Shown in pieces: positions 45,559-56,677 of a stretch of 64,000 nt of DNA. Location: contig NZ_AP024903.1 in NCBI RefSeq assembly GCF_024347095.1, forward strand, positions 3,410,001 to 3,474,000, written 5' to 3'. Position 1 is the first letter of the stretch. Every line of letters begins with the position of its first letter. The notes beneath the pieces are model-generated. The model made no database searches, was not told where the DNA came from, and worked only from the letters and a program-made list of their open reading frames with translations. Position numbers and translations under genes: made by a program. This DNA comes from Vibrio rhizosphaerae (GTDB taxonomy: Bacteria; Pseudomonadota; Gammaproteobacteria; Enterobacterales; Vibrionaceae).

Positions 45559-46515
45559 ATGAATTTCAGAAAATGGCCTCTTATAACGAAAATTGCAGCA
45601 CTTAGCTTCGGCCTATCTTGTGCTTCGCAAAGCTATGCTGCAGAGACTTGTGATACTGTCCATTTTTCCGATGTGGGATGGACAGATATCACCTCAACAA
45701 CAGCAGTCACGACTGAGGTATTGCATGGTCTGGGCTATCAGACCAAAACTGACCTGCTCTCTGTTCCTGTCACGTATTCTTCGATGGCCAGTGGCAACAT
45801 TGATGTCTTTCTCGGTAACTGGATGCCAACCATGGAAGGCGACATCAAGAAATACCTGTCGAATGGCAGTGTCGAGCAGCTTCGAGTCAACTTAAGTGGT
45901 GCCAAATATACCCTTGCCGTTCCTCAATATGTCTATGACGCAGGCGTACACAGCTTTGCTGATATTGCAAAATATGCGGATAAATTCAGAGACCGCATTT
46001 ATGGTATTGAACCCGGTAATGATGGTAACCGACTCATTCAACAGATGATCGATACCAATGCATTTCAGTTGAAAGACTTTGATCTGGTTGAATCCAGTGA
46101 AGCCGGCATGATCTCACAAGTGTCGCGGGCGATTCGTCGTCATCAATGGATTGTCTTTCTCGGCTGGGCTCCACATCCAATGAATGCGAACTTCAAAATG
46201 GCTTATCTCTCCGGTGGCGACGACTATTTCGGGCCGAACTATGGGGGAGCGACCATCTATACCAACGTTCGTAAGGGATATACATCAGAATGTCCGAATG
46301 TCGGTAAGTTCCTGAAAAATCTACAGTTCACTCTGCCAATGGAAAACCGGGTCATGGACGATATCCTCAACCAGAACATGAAGCCTCAACAAGCGGCAAA
46401 ATCTTGGTTGAAATCAAATTTAGATGTTTTAGATCAATGGCTTGAAGGTGTAACCACGGTGGATGGCAAACCCGGTAAAGCGGCGGTCGTTCAATATTTA
46501 AATTCTAATTCATAA
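45559..46515 (+). CDS. proX: ABC transporter substrate-binding protein for choline/glycine betaine
   Basis: ATG 45559 (AAGGAA upstream) gives 318 residues. A signal peptide (KIAALSFGLSCASQSYAA) is followed by an OpuAC/ChoX-type binding fold. VGWTDITSTTAVTTEVLHG and VFLGNWMPTMEGD hold aromatic residues of the ligand cage, as does FLGWAPHPMN. It delivers choline or betaine to ProWV. Its place directly after betA suggests choline-type substrates as well as betaine. A Cys pair (ETCDT and SECPN) could form a disulfide. Confidence 0.93.
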   Translation: MNFRKWPLITKIAALSFGLSCASQSYAAETCDTVHFSDVGWTDITSTTAVTTEVLHGLGYQTKTDLLSVPVTYSSMASGNIDVFLGNWMPTMEGDIKKYLSNGSVEQLRVNLSGAKYTLAVPQYVYDAGVHSFADIAKYADKFRDRIYGIEPGNDGNRLIQQMIDTNAFQLKDFDLVESSEAGMISQVSRAIRRHQWIVFLGWAPHPMNANFKMAYLSGGDDYFGPNYGGATIYTNVRKGYTSECPNVGKFLKNLQFTLPMENRVMDDILNQNMKPQQAAKSWLKSNLDVLDQWLEGVTTVDGKPGKAAVVQYLNSNS

Positions 46516-46581
46516 CCTATCCATTCATACAATACTCAATGACCGGTGCAGTTGAATCTGCACCGGTGAAGGTAAAATATT

Positions 46582-47430
46582 GTGAATAATTATATTACAG
46601 ATTATAAAATTCCACTCGGTCAATGGATCGAGTCATTCGTAGACTGGCTCACAATTCATGCGTCCGGTTTTTTTGATGCGATTTCGTATTCTCTTGAAAC
46701 TGTGATTATGTTTCTGGTCGATTTTTTCCAATCCATGCCACCGTTTCTTCCTATTTTACTCACGGCTGCATTAGCTTGGTGGCTTCATCGCCGGATATCT
46801 TTGGTGATTTTTATTGTCGCCTCTCTCTTGCTCATTCTGAACCTCGGATACTGGAAAGAAATGCTGGAAACCTTCGTGCTGGTCTTTTCCGCAACCGGAA
46901 TTTCAGTCTTAATCGGTGTTCCAATCGGCATTATGGCGGCCCATCGCCCTTGGTTATATACCGTCATTCGCCCTATTTTAGATCTGATGCAAACGGTTCC
47001 GACATTTGTTTACTTAATCCCGACCCTCGTTTTATTCGGACTTGGTGTGGTTCCCGGCTTAATCTCGACAATCATTTTTGCCATTGCTTCACCGATTCGT
47101 CTGACCTATCTGGGAATCGTCCGGGTTCCGGAAGAACTGGTTGAAGCCGGCAGAGCATTTGGTGCCAGCAATATGAAGCTGCTGTTTAAAGTCGAATTAC
47201 CGGCAGCAATGGCCAGCATTATGGCCGGTGTGACGCAGTGCATCATGTTATCCCTTTCGATGGTTGTCATTGCCGCATTGGTTGGTGCCGACGGTCTGGG
47301 TAAACCTGTTGTCCGCGCCTTGAATACCGTGAATATCTCGCAAGGATTTGAAGCTGGCCTAGCCATTGTATTGGTTGCCATCATCCTTGATCGACTGTGC
47401 AAAACACCGAATCAGACCAAGGAGCAATAA
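46582..47430 (+). CDS. proW: Glycine betaine/choline ABC transporter permease
   Basis: A 282-residue GTG-start integral membrane protein. Six or seven helices are visible, with the binding-protein-dependent transport EAA loop near VPEELVEAGRAFGASNMKLLFKVELP. It forms the membrane pore with ProV and ProX. The next gene starts one base after its stop. Confidence 0.94.
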   Translation: MNNYITDYKIPLGQWIESFVDWLTIHASGFFDAISYSLETVIMFLVDFFQSMPPFLPILLTAALAWWLHRRISLVIFIVASLLLILNLGYWKEMLETFVLVFSATGISVLIGVPIGIMAAHRPWLYTVIRPILDLMQTVPTFVYLIPTLVLFGLGVVPGLISTIIFAIASPIRLTYLGIVRVPEELVEAGRAFGASNMKLLFKVELPAAMASIMAGVTQCIMLSLSMVVIAALVGADGLGKPVVRALNTVNISQGFEAGLAIVLVAIILDRLCKTPNQTKEQ

Positions 47431-47431
47431 G

Positions 47432-48646
47432 ATGAATCATTTTTTTAAACATCATAAAGCAACCGATGCGATTACGATTGAAAACTTGGATGTCGTTTTT
47501 GGCCGACAACCTAAAAAGGCAACCACCCTCCTCGATCAAGGTAAAACGCGTCAGGAAATAATTGATGAAACCGGATTAGTCGTCGGCGTGAATAACGTCA
47601 GCCTCAAGGTAAAAGAAGGTGAAATCTGTGTATTAATGGGTTTATCCGGCTCAGGTAAATCGAGTTTACTCCGCGCTGTTAACGGACTCAATCAAGTCAC
47701 CCGAGGCTCTCTGAAAGTCAAGCACGGTGAAGATTTCGTTGATGTCGCCAACTGTAACAGTGAAACATTACGTAACCTGCGGACTCAGCGTGTGTCGATG
47801 GTATTCCAAAAATTTGCTCTGATGCCATGGCTATCCGTACTCGATAACGTCGCCTTTGGTCTCGAAATGCAAGGGATTTCCAAAAAAGAGCGCCGTAAAC
47901 ATGCGCGTGAACAATTGGAAATGGTCGGCCTGGCAGAATGGGAACACAAGTTTCCCCATGAGCTCTCTGGTGGGATGCAGCAACGTGTTGGTCTTGCTCG
48001 TGCTTTTGCTATGGATAGTGATATTTTATTAATGGACGAGCCTTTCTCTGCGCTTGATCCACTGATTCGAACTCAGCTTCAGGATGAATTACTGACCTTA
48101 CAGAAAAAATTAAATAAAACGATTCTGTTTGTCAGCCATGATTTAGATGAGGCATTAAAAATTGGTAATCGTATTGCGATTATGGAATCCGGGGAACTGA
48201 TTCAACACAGCCGTCCGGAAGAGATCGTACTGCAACCTAAAACCGATTATGTCCGTGAATTTGTTGCCCATACGAATCCATTGAATGTCCTGAAGGGACG
48301 CTCTCTGATGAAGCCAATTAAAGAACTAACGCAACAGTCAGGACGCTGGCAGATCTGCCAACAAAGTGATTTATGGCTGGAGAATAAAAACGGAAGACTA
48401 GTCGCTCAAGGTCCAGAATCGATTAAGACGGTCAAATGGGATAAGAGCCTTGATATTAGCTCATTGAATAAGCACACCATTATCCTGGCGTCACCGGATA
48501 TAGAGATGCGTGATGCGATTGAAATTCGCTACCATACCGGTCATCCGATTATTTTAGTCGAGAATAATAAGCTGGTTGGCATTCTCAACGATGATAACTT
48601 CTATCATGCCCTACTGGGTAAATACAATGAGTCAAAAGCAGCATAA
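47432..48646 (+). CDS. proV: Glycine betaine/choline ABC transporter ATPase
   Basis: ATG 47432 (AAGGAG upstream, overlapping the proW end) gives 404 residues. Walker A GLSGSGKSS, Q-loop VFQKFALMPW, ABC signature LSGGMQQRVGLARA, Walker B DILLMDEPFSALDP and H-loop VSHDLDEA are all intact. The C-terminal ~110 residues carry a degenerate CBS region (HPIILVENNKLVGILNDDN), the osmosensing part in OpuA/ProV relatives. Last gene of the bet operon; a long-stem terminator follows. Confidence 0.96.
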   Translation: MNHFFKHHKATDAITIENLDVVFGRQPKKATTLLDQGKTRQEIIDETGLVVGVNNVSLKVKEGEICVLMGLSGSGKSSLLRAVNGLNQVTRGSLKVKHGEDFVDVANCNSETLRNLRTQRVSMVFQKFALMPWLSVLDNVAFGLEMQGISKKERRKHAREQLEMVGLAEWEHKFPHELSGGMQQRVGLARAFAMDSDILLMDEPFSALDPLIRTQLQDELLTLQKKLNKTILFVSHDLDEALKIGNRIAIMESGELIQHSRPEEIVLQPKTDYVREFVAHTNPLNVLKGRSLMKPIKELTQQSGRWQICQQSDLWLENKNGRLVAQGPESIKTVKWDKSLDISSLNKHTIILASPDIEMRDAIEIRYHTGHPIILVENNKLVGILNDDNFYHALLGKYNESKAA

Positions 48647-48712
48647 GCCTGATATGTTTTAATGCTGCCGAACTAAAACCAAACTGACTAAAAAGTTGTC
48701 GAACTGAAAACG

Positions 48713-48769
48713 AAAAGAAGAAAAGAAGGTTTCACTTAAACAATGATTGAGCCTTCTCTTCTTCTTTTT
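48713..48769 (+). terminator. Terminator of the bet operon
   Basis: A 17-bp purine/pyrimidine stem (AAAAGAAGAAAAGAAGG against CCTTCTCTTCTTCTTTT, one mismatch) with a loop of about 22 bases and a following T-rich tract, about 65 bp after proV. The 350-bp gap up to thiH otherwise holds only the parS site. Confidence 0.8.
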
Positions 48770-48984
48770 ATCTTTTTCTCTTCCTATTTCTTTCTATACC
48801 TTTTCGTACAAGTCGTACACGTACAATTTTCATTCCTTTTTCAGCTTTTCAGCACGCCTACGACAAACGAGCTTCAAAACTCAGCCCAACTATAAAAATT
48901 CAACCCAACTAATTGGGTGTATGATTGAACAACGAAAAATAGAATAACGGAAAGTGATCGCCGACATAAGAAATAAGCCATAGA

Positions 48985-49000
48985 TGTTTCACGTGAAACA
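48985..49000. other. parS: parS centromere site (copy 1)
   Basis: TGTTTCACGTGAAACA, a perfect 16-bp palindrome identical to the bacterial chromosomal parS consensus bound by ParB. It directly abuts the thiH stop codon (49001-49003). V. cholerae chromosome I carries parS sites of this sequence tens of kilobases from its origin (recalled), which fits this locus. Confidence 0.93.
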
Positions 49001-50113
49001 TTATCCAGAAAAAATAGCATGCCAGTCATGCCATATCGGTTCTAATCCTCTATGTATCACCGCTTGCACGACTTCTTCCACCGATCGGTCATCACTCACA
49101 CTAAACTGCTCTAACGCTGAAGTATGATCGGCATATCCTCCCGGTTGTGTCTTCGAGCCGGCAGAGATAGCTGTAATACCGAGCGGCACCACATTATCTC
49201 TGAAGTTCGGCGATTCACGGGTCGAAAGTGATAATTCAACTTCAGGGTCAAATAGACGAAATGCACAAATCGTTTGTACCAGTTGTCGATCAGTCATGAC
49301 CGAGACCGGCTCAACACCACCAGCACAGGGCCGTAAGCGAGGAAAAGAAATTGAATAGCGAGACTGCCAATATGTTTTTTCCAGATAGGCAAGATGCAGA
49401 GCAACGTGAAAAATATCCGTTCGCCAGTCATCCAGCCCAATCAACGCCCCCAACCCGATCTTATCGATACCGGCTTTACCCAGCCGATCCGGTGTTAATA
49501 AACGATATTCAAAATCGGTTTTGTTGCCACGTAAATGATGCTGTGCATAGGTTGAAGGGTGATAGGTCTCCTGATAAACCATGACACCATCTAGCCCCAA
49601 TGCTTTTAACCGTACGTATGCAGACTCATCCAGTGGCTGAACTTCCATGGCAACATAATTAAAATGACGTTTAATCAACGGGACCACTTGCTCAAAATAG
49701 GATAGACCCACTTTCGTTTCATGCTCACCGGTCACCAATAAAATATTGTCATACTTCATTTGCTTAATTGCAGCAATTTCAGTCTCGATATCCTGATGGT
49801 TAAGGATTTTTCGTTTCAGCCGGTTCTCCATTGAAAAACCGCAATAGGTACACGAATTCGAACACAGATTGGAGAGATACAGTGGAATATAAAATCCCAC
49901 TGTATTGCCAAACCGTTTCCGAGTCAGCGCCATCGATTGGCGGGCCATTTGCTCAAGGAAAGGTTCAGCTGCCGGAGAAATCAGCGCCTTAAAGTCCTCC
50001 AATGACCGCTTGGTTTTCCTCAATGCACGCACCACATCGGCTGATGTTTTGCTGTACAACGAAAGACGTACATCATCCCAATCGAATTGGTGGAAAACAT
50101 CCAGAAAGCTCAT
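49001..50113 (-). CDS. thiH: ThiH, radical-SAM tyrosine lyase (2-iminoacetate synthase)
   Basis: A 370-residue radical SAM enzyme cleaving tyrosine to dehydroglycine for the thiazole ring. The cluster motif CSNSCTYCGF (about 83-92) is intact, with the preceding FYIPLYLSNL strand and the LLVTGEHETKVG SAM region. C-terminal PRLRPCAGG and STRESPNFRD are family hallmarks. It is the last gene of thiCEFSGH; the stop touches a parS site. It starts one base after the end of thiG. Confidence 0.96.
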   Translation of the reverse strand: MSFLDVFHQFDWDDVRLSLYSKTSADVVRALRKTKRSLEDFKALISPAAEPFLEQMARQSMALTRKRFGNTVGFYIPLYLSNLCSNSCTYCGFSMENRLKRKILNHQDIETEIAAIKQMKYDNILLVTGEHETKVGLSYFEQVVPLIKRHFNYVAMEVQPLDESAYVRLKALGLDGVMVYQETYHPSTYAQHHLRGNKTDFEYRLLTPDRLGKAGIDKIGLGALIGLDDWRTDIFHVALHLAYLEKTYWQSRYSISFPRLRPCAGGVEPVSVMTDRQLVQTICAFRLFDPEVELSLSTRESPNFRDNVVPLGITAISAGSKTQPGGYADHTSALEQFSVSDDRSVEEVVQAVIHRGLEPIWHDWHAIFSG

Positions 50114-50114
50114 C

Positions 50115-50915
50115 TCATATCTCCCCTAAAAATTGAGTCAACGGACTGGTTCCCACCGCATGAAAAGATTCAACGCCACCACCGGCTTCATAGGCCATCC
50201 GCCCCGATTCAACGGCAAACTTGAAAGCTTTGGCCATCATCAACGGATCGGCAGCACTGGCAATCGCGGTATTAATTAATACCGCATCAGCTCCGATTTC
50301 CATTGCCTGAGCAGCATGTGATGGCAGGCCAATGCCAGCGTCCACCACCACCGGCACATTGGCTTGTTCAATGATGATTTCCAGAAAAGATTTGGCAACT
50401 AACCCCTGATTTGAACCAATCGGTGCACCAAGTGGCATCACCGCAGCACAGCCAATTTCTTCAAGACGTTTACACAAAACAGGATCAGCATGGCAATAAG
50501 GCAGAACCGTAAACCCATCGTTCACCAGTTGTTCGGCGGCATGCAATGTCTCAATCGGGTCCGGCAGTAAATATTTAGGGTCCGGGTGAATCTCGAGTTT
50601 GATCCAATGAGTTTCCAGTGCTTCTCGGGTTAAGTGCGCAGCGAATATGGCCTCTTTTGCAGTCTTTGCCCCGGAAGTATTGGGCAAAAAGTGTATGTTT
50701 AATGCTTGTAATGGCAACAAAATATTGTCATTTGAATTTTGCAGATCGAGCCGTTTCAGTGCCATCGTCGTCATTTCTGAACCCGAAGCTTGAATGGCTT
50801 TCACCATCATCTCAGCACTGGCAAATTTACCAGTACCGGTAAAGAGACGGGATTCAAATATCCTGTCAGCAATTTTGAGGGGTGTCTTCTCTGTTGTAGA
50901 TATTGCTGTTTTCAT
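50115..50915 (-). CDS. thiG: Thiazole synthase ThiG
   Basis: ATG 50915 (GGAGG eight bases upstream) gives 266 residues. It assembles thiazole phosphate from DXP, dehydroglycine and ThiS thiocarboxylate. The TIM barrel shows the Schiff-base Lys region [33 protein letters not shown] and [19 protein letters not shown] ending with [11 protein letters not shown]. It is 4 bp from thiS, in operon order. Confidence 0.96.
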   Translation of the reverse strand: MKTAISTTEKTPLKIADRIFESRLFTGTGKFASAEMMVKAIQASGSEMTTMALKRLDLQNSNDNILLPLQALNIHFLPNTSGAKTAKEAIFAAHLTREALETHWIKLEIHPDPKYLLPDPIETLHAAEQLVNDGFTVLPYCHADPVLCKRLEEIGCAAVMPLGAPIGSNQGLVAKSFLEIIIEQANVPVVVDAGIGLPSHAAQAMEIGADAVLINTAIASAADPLMMAKAFKFAVESGRMAYEAGGGVESFHAVGTSPLTQFLGEI

Positions 50916-50919
50916 CAAT

Positions 50920-51126
50920 TTAACCTCCGGCGATGACCTGAAAGAGCGAAATCTGATCACCGTCATTAAGCATCACCTGTGACCATCGGCTGTTAGCGAT
51001 CACTTGCTCATTCAGTGCAAAAACACACCCTTGTTCAGGTAAATGAAGCTGGCTGATCACTTGTGCTAACGTAATACCAGCAGGAAATGTATAAATGGTT
51101 TCATTCAGTATGATCTGGATATTCAT
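50920..51126 (-). CDS. thiS: Sulfur carrier ThiS
   Basis: ATG 51126 gives 68 residues, the normal ThiS size; longer reads overlap thiF without a ribosome binding site. Ubiquitin-like beta-grasp protein ending in the required Gly-Gly (LFQVIAGG), which is adenylated by ThiF and thiocarboxylated. Starts one base after the thiF stop. AAGGAT precedes the start. Confidence 0.95.
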   Translation of the reverse strand: MNIQIILNETIYTFPAGITLAQVISQLHLPEQGCVFALNEQVIANSRWSQVMLNDGDQISLFQVIAGG

Positions 51127-51127
51127 G

Positions 51128-52057
51128 TCATCCATCCTTCTGACGAGAACTGTTATCCTGTGCATCAACCGAGTGGCGGCAGACGGGACAGTGCAGATCT
51201 TTTTCATAGCGCAACGACGTCAGCTGCATCCTTCGACCATCAAAATGGAAAAATTCAGCCATATTGCCATTCGGGGTCACTTGGTCATTTGCCTGTAAAG
51301 GCCGCGAATTTGAAGATGGCATTCGGGCACACGGGTGGGTCGTTAAAGATGAGTTCGGGTCGATATTCCGGAGTAATTCTTGAATCACTTGCAGAGCCTG
51401 TAGCGATGCCATCGTTCCGACAACCGGTCCAAGCACCCCGGCATCTTGACACCGTCGAGCAGAAAGCTCTGCTGTTTCCCCTACTAAGCAGCGATAGCAA
51501 GGTGAATCACGCAAGAAACGATGCACGGATAATTGCCCGTTCCACCCGATCGCAGAGGCAGTAACAAGCACCGTTTTCTGCTGATAACAGATACGGTTGA
51601 TTTGATGACGGGTCGGAAAGTTGTCACTACAATCAACCACAACATCCGCCAGCATGATCTCCAGTTGTAGCTGCGCATCCCTCTCTTTATTTTTATTATC
51701 TTTATCGCTTTTTTTAGCTTCACCGATGGTATTTTTATCGATAGTACGCACCCGGCAGTTATGATTGAGTGCTCGAAGTTGGTTGGCCAGCGCATGTACT
51801 TTTTGCGTTCCGATATCAGATTCCCGGTAAGCAATTTGCCGGTGCAGATTGCTGATCTCAACAGCATCATGATCCACCAAAACGATCGAGCCGATTCCGG
51901 CACCGACCAAGAACAATGAAACCGTCGTCCCCAATCCACCACAACCAACGATTAGCACATGCTTTTTACTCAATTCACATTGGCCAGTTTCTCCGATGTC
52001 TGGCAAAGCAATCTGCCGCTGATAGCGGAGAAATATATCATCATCGAGTAATGACAT
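51128..52057 (-). CDS. thiF: ThiF, ThiS adenylyltransferase (E1-like)
   Basis: A 309-residue protein, longer than the 251-residue E. coli ThiF. Nucleotide loop [18 protein letters not shown] (about 33-50), Asp-containing [16 protein letters not shown], and the zinc Cys pairs CYRC and CPVC are visible. Its N-terminus starts with [16 protein letters not shown]. An insertion with Lys/Asp-rich sequence ([18 protein letters not shown]) separates the Rossmann strands. It overlaps the thiE end by about 17 bp and is followed directly by thiS. Confidence 0.95.
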   Translation of the reverse strand: MSLLDDDIFLRYQRQIALPDIGETGQCELSKKHVLIVGCGGLGTTVSLFLVGAGIGSIVLVDHDAVEISNLHRQIAYRESDIGTQKVHALANQLRALNHNCRVRTIDKNTIGEAKKSDKDNKNKERDAQLQLEIMLADVVVDCSDNFPTRHQINRICYQQKTVLVTASAIGWNGQLSVHRFLRDSPCYRCLVGETAELSARRCQDAGVLGPVVGTMASLQALQVIQELLRNIDPNSSLTTHPCARMPSSNSRPLQANDQVTPNGNMAEFFHFDGRRMQLTSLRYEKDLHCPVCRHSVDAQDNSSRQKDG

Positions 52058-53591
52058 GGTCTTCCTCCCCGCACTGAAAAGATGTTTTTCTTGCGAAAAA
52101 GTTTTCTTTCCTTAACTGAAACAACTGCTGAAATGCATCAACAGCGCTTCCCATATTTGTCGCTTGCGTCACCGCACGGACGACCGCAACACTGGTAACG
52201 CCCTGCGCTAAAACACTTGCAGCGTTATCTAAATCGATCCCACCAATCGCAACGGTAGGAATTTCACGTTGTTGCGTCTGTGCGATAGCATCGATGAGTT
52301 GCTGATAAAGTCGCAACCGTGCAAGCCCCTGCGGTAAAGAAGGCATTTGCTTCGTTGGAGTCGGAAAGATATGTCCGAGCGCGATATAACTCGGCAGTAT
52401 TTGTTGTGCCTTAAGAATCTCCCAATAGCCGTGGGTAGAAATCCCTAAACGAATGCCAGCATGACGGAGCGCTTGAATATCTGCTGTGTGCAAGTCTTCT
52501 TGCCCTAGGTGGACACCAAACGCCTGATGTTTGATCGCCAGTTGCCAATAATCATTGATGAACACTTGAGCTTGATATCTTTTACCCAGCAAGATTGCTT
52601 GTTTAATTTGCTGCTCAAGGTCTGGTTGCTGTGGATCTTTAATCCGCAACTGAACCGTTTTTACCCCAAGTCGGAGTAATTGTTCGATCCATGTGACATC
52701 ATCGACCACCGGATACAGCGAAAAATCTACACGATGAATTGCTTTAAATGGAATCATCCCAGATTGAATATTGCATGGTGACTGATGTAGATCAGACATA
52801 GATACATCAGTGGACGAGACGGCAGGAAATGCATGTATATCTTGGGGCCATGTTTCACGTGAAACATTCATAGCAGCCCGGGCAATAACTAAAGCATCTG
52901 CCAGTGGAAAGTCAAAAATCAGCGAACCAATCAACCAAGCCAAATGTTGAACCATCAATGATTGTTGGGAGTCTTCAGCCCGGTCCGTCTCTAAATCTAA
53001 AATATCCGTCACTAACTCGCTGGAAGTCGCTAGATCAGTGGAAAATGTGGCAGAAGAAAGCGAATAAACGTTGCTCCCTACCCGCCATAATTCCGAATGT
53101 GGCGCATCTGACTGTGGTGAAAACGCGACAACAATATGAGCAGTCATTCCCGCTTTTACTTTTGTCTGTTGTTCACCTTGCTGAACCTGCAGATGATTAG
53201 CATCATATGTGAGCTCACAACCTTGGATTTGCTCACAATAGCGGACGTGATAGTGTTGCTGAATAAGATCGTGTTGCTGAATAACCTGTTGCCGGGCAGA
53301 TATCATGATTTGCTGCGGCTCATCAGTCATCAGCAGTACACCATGATTACTCAGCTCACCGTGTGCGAAACGACTTCCCTTTAAACGATTTAAACGATCG
53401 GTTCTGAAACGACCTTGCTCCAAATGAATGCACAAGCCATGACGATATGGATCAGCATCAAACTGTAAATGATGATCTGGCTTGGCCAGCCCTGCGGCTT
53501 GTGCCAGCTTCAACACACGGTGAAGATTAACCTTCACCGATGTGAGTTGTTCGGCCAAACAAGAGACTCCTGAGATAGTTATCCCAATCAT
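52041..53591 (-). CDS. thiE: ThiE, thiamine phosphate synthase with long N-terminal domain
   Basis: ATG 53591 has AGGAGGAG upstream, overlapping the end of thiC, and gives 516 residues. The C-terminal ~220 residues are a full ThiE ([43 protein letters not shown]), joining HMP-PP and thiazole phosphate. The N-terminal ~290 residues are not in E. coli ThiE (211 residues). Their end ([20 protein letters not shown]) resembles the tail of a ThiD-type kinase, but nucleotide motifs are not visible, so it looks degenerate. The second parS site lies in frame in this part. Confidence 0.93.
   Translation of the reverse strand: MIGITISGVSCLAEQLTSVKVNLHRVLKLAQAAGLAKPDHHLQFDADPYRHGLCIHLEQGRFRTDRLNRLKGSRFAHGELSNHGVLLMTDEPQQIMISARQQVIQQHDLIQQHYHVRYCEQIQGCELTYDANHLQVQQGEQQTKVKAGMTAHIVVAFSPQSDAPHSELWRVGSNVYSLSSATFSTDLATSSELVTDILDLETDRAEDSQQSLMVQHLAWLIGSLIFDFPLADALVIARAAMNVSRETWPQDIHAFPAVSSTDVSMSDLHQSPCNIQSGMIPFKAIHRVDFSLYPVVDDVTWIEQLLRLGVKTVQLRIKDPQQPDLEQQIKQAILLGKRYQAQVFINDYWQLAIKHQAFGVHLGQEDLHTADIQALRHAGIRLGISTHGYWEILKAQQILPSYIALGHIFPTPTKQMPSLPQGLARLRLYQQLIDAIAQTQQREIPTVAIGGIDLDNAASVLAQGVTSVAVVRAVTQATNMGSAVDAFQQLFQLRKENFFARKTSFQCGEEDHVITR
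52851..52866. other. parS: parS centromere site (copy 2), inside thiE
   Basis: TGTTTCACGTGAAACA again, exact, 3.87 kb from copy 1. Here it is read through by thiE and encodes the residues N-V-S-R-E-T. ParB binding and coding are thus superimposed. Confidence 0.93.
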
Positions 53592-53592
53592 A

Positions 53593-55575
<1,983 letters not shown>

Positions 55576-55708
55576 TTAAGAAAGAAATGCTTGACGGAAG
55601 GATGCAGAGACAAGAGGTGAAAATCGATTGTCGTATGATCAAGAAAACGACATACAGACAGATTTTCGGACAATAGAGAGGCTGTGATGAAATGAAATAT
55701 AGCCTGAA

Positions 55709-55799
55709 TATTCTCTCTTGTTCCCTTCGCAGGTATTAACCTGATCAGGTTCAACGGATCCCGAATGAACGGTCTCAGCCTTTTGGCACTCCGACAAGT
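55709..55799 (-). promoter_or_regulatory. TPP (THI-box) riboswitch controlling thiCEFSGH
   Basis: On the minus strand the conserved THI-box elements appear in order: GGAGTGCC, GGCTGAGA, then GAACCTGATCAGGTTAATAC and GCGAAGGGAACAAG. P1 closes by pairing of TTGT with ACAA. It lies about 155 nt before the thiC start. No strong terminator follows, so control is probably at translation or through Rho. Confidence 0.97.
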
Positions 55800-55847
55800 A
55801 AAAACATTATAGAGAATGGCTTTTATTAAACAAAGTAAAAAAACGAT

Positions 55848-56231
55848 TTAACTCTTCGTGAGCAGTTGAAACCCAACCCACGCCGCAGAAATACTCAAAA
55901 CCACATTCAACAAAATATTCAGGCCAAATTTGAGAAATGCTCCCTGCTGCATTAGCAAGACATTATCCATTGAGAACGTAGAGAAGGTAGTCAAAGCACC
56001 TAAGAATCCCAATCCGATAATTTGACGCCATGGCTCAACGGAAATTAGCTGTTCCTGAATTGCGGCAATTAAAAGCCCCATCATCAAGGAGCCTAAAATA
56101 TTCACTGTCAGCGTTCCATAAGGAAAACCTTTACCAAATAAAAAGGCACAAAGCTCTGAAATTAAATAACGAGAGCAAGCACCAAATGCGCCCCCAAAGG
56201 CTATAAAGCCAAGTATAGAGAACTGACTCAT
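55848..56231 (-). CDS. crcB: Fluoride channel CrcB/FluC
   Basis: ATG 56231 (GAGG upstream; two further ATGs immediately before) gives 127 residues. A four-helix membrane protein exporting fluoride as a dual-topology dimer. GGAFGACSRYLI, the TLTVNILGSLMMG Asn motif and GFLGALTTFSTFS (the Phe-box and Na+ site) are typical. No fluoride riboswitch was seen upstream. Located between the thi leader and the GH43 locus, transcribed the same way as thiC but probably independently. Confidence 0.95.
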   Translation of the reverse strand: MSQFSILGFIAFGGAFGACSRYLISELCAFLFGKGFPYGTLTVNILGSLMMGLLIAAIQEQLISVEPWRQIIGLGFLGALTTFSTFSMDNVLLMQQGAFLKFGLNILLNVVLSISAAWVGFQLLTKS

Positions 56232-56561
56232 CATCATTTCCTCAAAAAAGACCGAGTGACACCCTTTTTACCATTAAAAATAAGAGCACTGGGCCTTAGA
56301 TAAATTCACACCATAAAAAAGTTACAGGAGTCACTTTATTGCTTTAATCCTGTACTTAACCCGATTTTATATTCATCAATTATCATATAGTTGATACCTA
56401 AGTCAGGATCTCAACGCATACAAGTGCCGATATACAATGACTGTCTATACTACACAACTCATTATCTGTGATTTGAGGGAGATGAATAAAATGATGGTAC
56501 TGTGTGAGATGAAGAAGATCAAAAATATAAATCCGCTCCGAACATCAGAGTGACATGTCAC

Positions 56562-56604
56562 TGAGGAATCAACTCAGTTAATTTATATCGAAGTCGATTC
56601 CTCA
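56562..56604. repeat. Inverted repeat, 13-bp arms
   Basis: TGAGGAATCAACT and AGTCGATTCCTCA pair with one mismatch around a 17-base loop. It is downstream of the GH43 stop and may be an mRNA 3' structure. Confidence 0.65.
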
Positions 56605-56638
56605 ATTCCAAGCAAGACAGACACCGGTCTTTCGTCGT

Positions 56639-56669
56639 ATCGGTGTTGCTCTTGCGATTCAACACCGAT
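56639..56669. repeat. Inverted repeat just past the GH43 gene
   Basis: Perfect 10-bp arms ATCGGTGTTG/CAACACCGAT with an 11-base loop, 9 bp from the GH43 stop. No T-run on the minus strand, so termination is uncertain. Confidence 0.65.
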
Positions 56670-56677
56670 CCAATTCA

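Larger units (their letters stand above)
56238..56677. other. Intergenic region with two hairpins
   Basis: About 440 bp between crcB and the GH43 gene. It holds two strong inverted repeats (56562-56604 and 56639-56669, separate entries) and a possible 20-23-codon plus-strand ORF (56482-56553, start near GAGGGAG) that I cannot support as a gene. The rest shows nothing recognisable. Confidence 0.5.

Noticed and set aside
56238..56310. Possible fluoride riboswitch upstream of crcB
   Set aside because: No crcB-motif pseudoknot elements were visible.
56482..56553. 20-23-codon plus-strand ORF with GAGGGAG upstream
   Set aside because: Too short and unsupported by family or conservation; spacing to the first ATG is too small.
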